Source: Planctomycetota bacterium (GTDB taxonomy: Bacteria; Planctomycetota; Planctomycetia; Isosphaerales; Isosphaeraceae). Taken from it: a stretch of 7,332 bases of DNA. A model generated the notes under the pieces. It was not told the origin of the DNA, ran no database searches, and saw nothing but the letters and a program-made list of their open reading frames with translations. The stretch covers positions 1-7,332 of the forward strand of contig JAJYCH010000016.1 in assembly GCA_021778575.1 (NCBI GenBank), written 5' to 3'. Shown one piece after another: positions 5,101-7,332 of the stretch; positions within the stretch are counted from its first letter, which is position 1; every line of letters begins with the position of its first letter. A program made the translations under genes and the position numbers.

Positions 5101-7332
5101 TCGCCCAGGAGAATCTCCGCGACGTGCCGGGACTGCAAGGAGTTCGCGAGGACTTCGCCAAGCAGGCGGTCACGCAATTCGAGAAGTTCCTGCTGGAATA
5201 TCCCGACGATCCCAACGTCCAGTCGGGCCTGGCCAACGCCCGGACAGCCCTGGGCCGAGTGGATGCCGATATCGCCTCGACCAAGGAAGCCGTCAATCTG
5301 TTGAACGAGGTGATCCTCGCCCAGCGGAAGACCGTGGCCCTCGATCGCGGATCGCCCCGGCATCGGTTGCAGCTCGCCCTCTCGCTCCAGGCCCTGGGGT
5401 TGATCGACTGGGAATCGAGCCGTGACGAGGACGCGCTCCCTCTGGCCGAGGAAGCGATCTCGCTCCTGACCGAAATCGTGCCGCTCTACCGCGACAAACC
5501 GGCGGAGGCGATCGACCTCAAACTCGAACTGGCGTTCGCGCAAAACCTGCTGGCGAACATCAAGCGAGACCTGGTCAAGAGTAACGCCGAGGTCCGCGAG
5601 GCCTATGTTCTGAGCCGTGACCAGTATCAGCAACTCGTCAAGGAATATCAACCTGACGATCAGAAAAAGGCCTACTTACTGGCCGGAGTCGGGATCGCGC
5701 TTTACAACCTGGCGACATTCGACGAAACCAGTAATCATGACAAGAAGGCCGAGGCCACCAAGCTGATTGATTTGTTGACCGAATCGAAAAATTATGTCGA
5801 TCGAGGGCTCCGGATCATCCGTAATTCGCCTCGGCTCTTGTCGATCAAAGGCATAATCTTGACCAAGCTCGCCGAGTCGTTCAAGAATCTTGGCGATCTG
5901 GCTCAGGCGGAGCGTCAATTCGAAGAGGCCGTGGCGACCAGTCGTCAGAATCAGGACAACAATCCCAAGGTCACCAAGTATCAACTGGAACTGTCACAAG
6001 CCTTGCAATCGCGAGCCAAGTTCTTCCGGTTTCTCGGCAAGGATAAGGATCTGGCCAGCGACGAGATTCAGCGAGCGATCAAGGACTTCAAGGAAGCCTC
6101 GACCATCGTCGGCGGACTGGTCGCTCGACGGATTCAGGATCGCCCCGACTATGGGGTGACTCTGGTCGAATATCGAACCAGCGAGGCCACGCTCCTGCGT
6201 CGTGAATCCGCCAAGAGCGGCGAGGACAAGACCAAGACCTCGAACATCACCATCCAGATCGCCAGGACCACGACGCCCGAATACAAGACCGCGCTGCAGA
6301 ATGCTCGGAATACCGTGAATCAACTCCGCCAGTTGGAAGTCGAGTACAACCAGGCGCGAACGCTCAACGCGCGACGAGCCCGGGCTCTCGACTCGCTGGC
6401 TCGCGAATACGTCGAGGCCAAGGAAGACGACGAGGCGCTCAATTGTTATCAAGAATGTCTCAAAGTTTATGAGAACCAGGTGATCGACCAGCGGTTCACT
6501 CTCAACCAAGAATTCCTGTCTGGTTATTTGTGGAGCGTCGAAGGCGCGGTCGATTGCGCCGACCGCAAGAAACAGGATGACCTGAAACGGCGGATCATCG
6601 AGAAAGCCACCCAGATCGGCAAGAAATGCACCGCTCGCGATGGACTTTATACGCTGACAATCCTTAACAATAGCCGTGGCTCGGCCTTCCTTGAGGCCGG
6701 ACAGAACCGCGAAGCCGCCGAGGCCTTCCTGGAGTCGCTCCGGCTGGGTCTCGATCCGCTGGGCAAGGCCCAGTGGCACTTCTATTTGCGCAACAATATC
6801 TCCGTCGCCTATGCCGGGCTGGCCAAGGCGTACCAGAAGCAGGGCGACGCTTCGAGCGAAGTTCGTGCCCTGCGATCGTGGCTGAAGATCTGGGGCGTTC
6901 CGATTCTCGGGATCAACACCACCGAAGTTCTCGATGCCCGAGGCACGCCGACAGCCGAGGACGCCGCGCGGCTCCGCGAAATCACATCCAATAAACCTGG
7001 CATGAAAAAATTTGATATTCCGGTCGACTTCGATGGAGTCAAGTATCCGTTCACGATCTACCTGGCCGACGCCCCCTGGCCGAGCAACCCGCTGGAGGAT
7101 CAGTTCCGCTGGGTCGAAGAGGTTCGCGGCGGCACGGTCCCCTCGGTCATCCGCGAGGCGTTCGAGAAGCTCCGCGTCATCGCTCACGACAACAACGTCT
7201 CGTTCAAGGATCTTTGTGCCTATGCGCTCGACTCGGCATCGAAGTCGGACGATTCGATCGAGAAAACCTGGGTCCTCGACCAGTACGTCTTTAACGGCTC
7301 GAAGCTGCCCCGGAGCCCGCCGTTCAACAAGC
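2127..7332 (+). CDS. Giant membrane protein: 3x FHA, DUF4062, nSTAND1 NTPase, TM helix, TPR tail, DUF2610-like C-terminus (3' end missing)
   Basis: One frame of 1735 codons runs to the right edge without a stop. The start is the ATG at 2127, because an in-frame TAA lies at 2109-2111. Order by residue: FHA domains (about 7-75, 93-165, 190-265); DUF4062 (283-465); nSTAND1 NTPase opening with SPYRGLEAF (490) and FFGRTRA (506), Walker A SGSGKSS (537-543), Walker B LVLVIDQMEELF (629-640), sensor-like TLRSDFYHRF (670-679), LLEFTLDELY (747-756) and winged-helix THEALLTRW (859-867); one transmembrane helix (about 948-968); TPR-like helices (about 975-1620); DUF2610-like domain (1626-1704). The Arg-rich NRQARR before the helix suggests the N-terminal part is cytoplasmic. 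STAND proteins are ATP-driven switches that oligomerise on sensing a ligand; a conflict or stress-signalling role is inferred. nSTAND1 proteins often end in WD40 propellers, so the TPR tail is a variant. No partner gene is visible here. Confidence 0.93.
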   Translation, partial: MNHQSSWTYGSSDESDIVVREPTVSGRHCRLQYRSGAYYLDDLGSTNGTFVNGQPVQNSTLVRRTDVITLGSAVPLPWPEFREPNPASNSVRSVRIGSAEDNDVVIRESVVSQYHARIELGPNGSFIEDLGSTNGTFLGSRDRRISRAPVTEADTLFFGSIAVPASRFLGAGEAQNSGANPAEAVLRFLGRPMIVGRDPQADLTIDLPMISGRHARLTRGGTTIQIEDLGSANGTFVNGRRIDQITTVSPGDRIGLGSHSLILVDDQPVAPVLSHAPAGSSSRTVRIFVSSPGDVAGERVTAEKVIQRVADRNASIFHLEAVIWEHEPLLATSTFQEQITKPAETDFFVCILWSRLGTPLKRSLVRDDGTSYQSGTEYEFENAMEGHRKRGRPDLIVYRKTAEPTFSLKDTEAAAEALKQKQMLDRFVQKWFHSSDGTLAAAFHPFSDASEFEKHFEMHLIKMVENKARQEGRSATEIAQASRVTWTKGSPYRGLEAFEFEHEPIFFGRTRAISAALDILLYQASEGLPFLIVVAASGSGKSSMVKAGLIPMLTRTGVVREVVAWRRSIFRPSDGSGNLWLGLATALVQAQALPELGVVEALAVQLRDQPKVALELIAGTLNQLDQTRLVLVIDQMEELFSIDKISESERLKFSDRIEELCRQGVWVIATLRSDFYHRFVEVPALARLKSGRGQFDLLSPTASEINSIICQPAVAAGLRFEFNPKTQERLEDLLCDAASRNPDSLPLLEFTLDELYQKRSDRNALTLKAYRTLGGLEGALANRAKEVFDPLPKEVQAQLARVFRRLVAVGEGAAITRKPALKSELGADPDAAKLVDAFVQARLVVTKQGPSGEPTIEITHEALLTRWQPLRDWIESDRELLRVRDRVSSAARLWVENHRSSDRLLSDGQPLQEAKRLVRAGFDLSTVERDLIAASTLRAGINRQARRVAVTTLAILTVVSLGALAYAWKSGNRAQDSFVNARETVDHFVTKIAQENLRDVPGLQGVREDFAKQAVTQFEKFLLEYPDDPNVQSGLANARTALGRVDADIASTKEAVNLLNEVILAQRKTVALDRGSPRHRLQLALSLQALGLIDWESSRDEDALPLAEEAISLLTEIVPLYRDKPAEAIDLKLELAFAQNLLANIKRDLVKSNAEVREAYVLSRDQYQQLVKEYQPDDQKKAYLLAGVGIALYNLATFDETSNHDKKAEATKLIDLLTESKNYVDRGLRIIRNSPRLLSIKGIILTKLAESFKNLGDLAQAERQFEEAVATSRQNQDNNPKVTKYQLELSQALQSRAKFFRFLGKDKDLASDEIQRAIKDFKEASTIVGGLVARRIQDRPDYGVTLVEYRTSEATLLRRESAKSGEDKTKTSNITIQIARTTTPEYKTALQNARNTVNQLRQLEVEYNQARTLNARRARALDSLAREYVEAKEDDEALNCYQECLKVYENQVIDQRFTLNQEFLSGYLWSVEGAVDCADRKKQDDLKRRIIEKATQIGKKCTARDGLYTLTILNNSRGSAFLEAGQNREAAEAFLESLRLGLDPLGKAQWHFYLRNNISVAYAGLAKAYQKQGDASSEVRALRSWLKIWGVPILGINTTEVLDARGTPTAEDAARLREITSNKPGMKKFDIPVDFDGVKYPFTIYLADAPWPSNPLEDQFRWVEEVRGGTVPSVIREAFEKLRVIAHDNNVSFKDLCAYALDSASKSDDSIEKTWVLDQYVFNGSKLPRSPPFNK
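2145..2921 (+). repeat. Three tandem FHA phosphopeptide-binding domains within the giant gene
   Basis: Each unit carries the FHA signature of a Ser-x-x-His turn followed by a DLGS-x-NGTF loop. Unit 1 has SGRH (25-28) and DLGSTNGTFVNG (42-53). Unit 2 has SQYH (112-115) and DLGSTNGTFLG (129-139). Unit 3 has SGRH (211-214) and DLGSANGTFVNG (228-239). FHA domains bind phosphothreonine peptides, so the array would link this protein to Ser/Thr kinase signalling. Unit 3 has the classical GR (VGRDP, 195-199). Units 1 and 2 have GS there instead (YGSSD, IGSAE). Unit 1 also starts almost at the initiator Met, so its first strand is missing or very short. The loop-coding DNA is similar across the three copies, consistent with internal duplication. 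Confidence 0.9.
2973..3521 (+). other. DUF4062 domain region, candidate signalling or effector module
   Basis: Residues 283-465 of the giant protein match DUF4062 (PF13271) landmarks that I recognise: a first strand VRIFVSSPGDV with the following helix (GERVTAEKVIQRV), a middle strand TDFFVCILWSRLGTPL (345-360), SGTEYEFENAM (374-384) and LIVYRK (395-400). The alternating strand-helix pattern indicates a Rossmann-like fold, and comparison with TIR-like domains is reasonable. The domain recurs next to STAND or NACHT ATPases, including, as I recall, in animal NWD1 and TEP1. Its activity is not known to me. The Glu residues of SGTEYE are natural candidates for functional residues, but that is inference. 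Confidence 0.8.
4968..5030 (+). other. Single transmembrane helix segment of the giant protein
   Basis: Residues 948-968 are a continuous hydrophobic run (VAVTTLAILTVVSLGALAY and the following Ala-Trp). NRQARR lies just before it, and a Lys plus polar residues follow. The positive-inside rule predicts the N-terminal NTPase half in the cytoplasm and the TPR half outside. No signal peptide is present at the N-terminus, so this helix would act as a signal anchor. Confidence 0.8.
5049..6984 (+). other. TPR-like alpha-helical tail of the giant protein
   Basis: Residues 975-1620 are almost entirely amphipathic helices. The first part (VDHFVTKIAQENLRDVPGLQ, then a helix ending in EKFLLEYPDDPN) resembles the opening of the TPR tails that follow the transmembrane helix in many planctomycete Ser/Thr kinases, as I remember them. 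The clearest TPR-like units are about 1083-1118, 1240-1275 (LAESFKNLGDLAQAERQFEE), 1418-1452 (LAREYVEAKEDDEALNCYQE) and 1510-1545. They show the alternating small and large hydrophobic pattern of the 34-residue motif. Other parts are too divergent to count by eye. TPR arrays bind proteins, so this is the likely sensing or docking part. Confidence 0.75.
7002..7238 (+). other. DUF2610-like C-terminal domain of the giant protein
   Basis: Residues 1626-1704 form a compact domain after the TPR tail: a beta start MKKFDIPVDFDGVKYPFTIY, then NPLEDQFRWVEEVRGGTVP, a helix, and NNVSFKDLCAYAL. These landmarks resemble DUF2610 (PF11020), a small family of unknown function that I remember as short stand-alone proteins beginning near the same KKF-x-IP-x-DF motif. 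The match is from memory and moderate. The first residue is an in-frame ATG, and codons around 6990-7020 are unusually A/T-rich for this gene. That would fit a fusion junction. About 30 more residues follow before the window ends. Confidence 0.5.

Noticed and set aside
5994..7187. Long open frame on the minus strand (about 397 codons) opposite the TPR tail
   Set aside because: It mirrors the frame of a real coding region and shows no family motif. Similar minus-strand frames at 2943-4004, 4086-4820 and 4896-5651 are rejected for the same reason.

Overview
The window looks like part of a GC-rich bacterial chromosome, most likely from a planctomycete (the Isosphaeraceae type is my best guess). 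This is inferred from three things: strong G/C preference at third codon positions, weak or absent Shine-Dalgarno sequences, and a giant multidomain protein whose modules (FHA, DUF4062, STAND NTPase, planctomycete-style TPR tail) are typical of that phylum. No marker gene fixes the taxonomy. All three genes lie on the + strand. I found no RNA gene, CRISPR array, insertion sequence or phage gene.

Region 1 (1-1999) is a two-gene unit. It opens with the 3' part of a PitA-type low-affinity phosphate permease, cut by the left edge. A GNAT-family acetyltransferase follows, and its GTG start overlaps the permease TGA stop by four bases (GTGA), so the two are probably translationally coupled.

Region 2 (2000-2126) is a short intergenic gap. 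It holds a weak sigma70-like promoter candidate with a perfect 6-bp inverted repeat in its spacer, and an 8-bp direct repeat (CATTAACA) whose second copy runs into the next start codon.

Region 3 (2127 to the right edge) is one uninterrupted reading frame of at least 1735 codons with no stop in the window. The order read from the translation is: three tandem FHA domains; a DUF4062 domain; a STAND-type P-loop NTPase of the nSTAND1 kind with its winged-helix segment; one transmembrane helix; about 650 residues of TPR-like helical repeats; and a C-terminal domain resembling DUF2610. The positive-inside rule puts the FHA, DUF4062 and NTPase parts in the cytoplasm and the TPR and DUF2610-like parts on the far side of the membrane. 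By analogy with other STAND proteins, it is probably a ligand-gated, ATP-dependent switch: the TPR tail senses, the NTPase oligomerises, and DUF4062 and/or the FHA array gives the output. A role in biological conflict or stress signalling is an inference. This architecture is the most notable content of the window.
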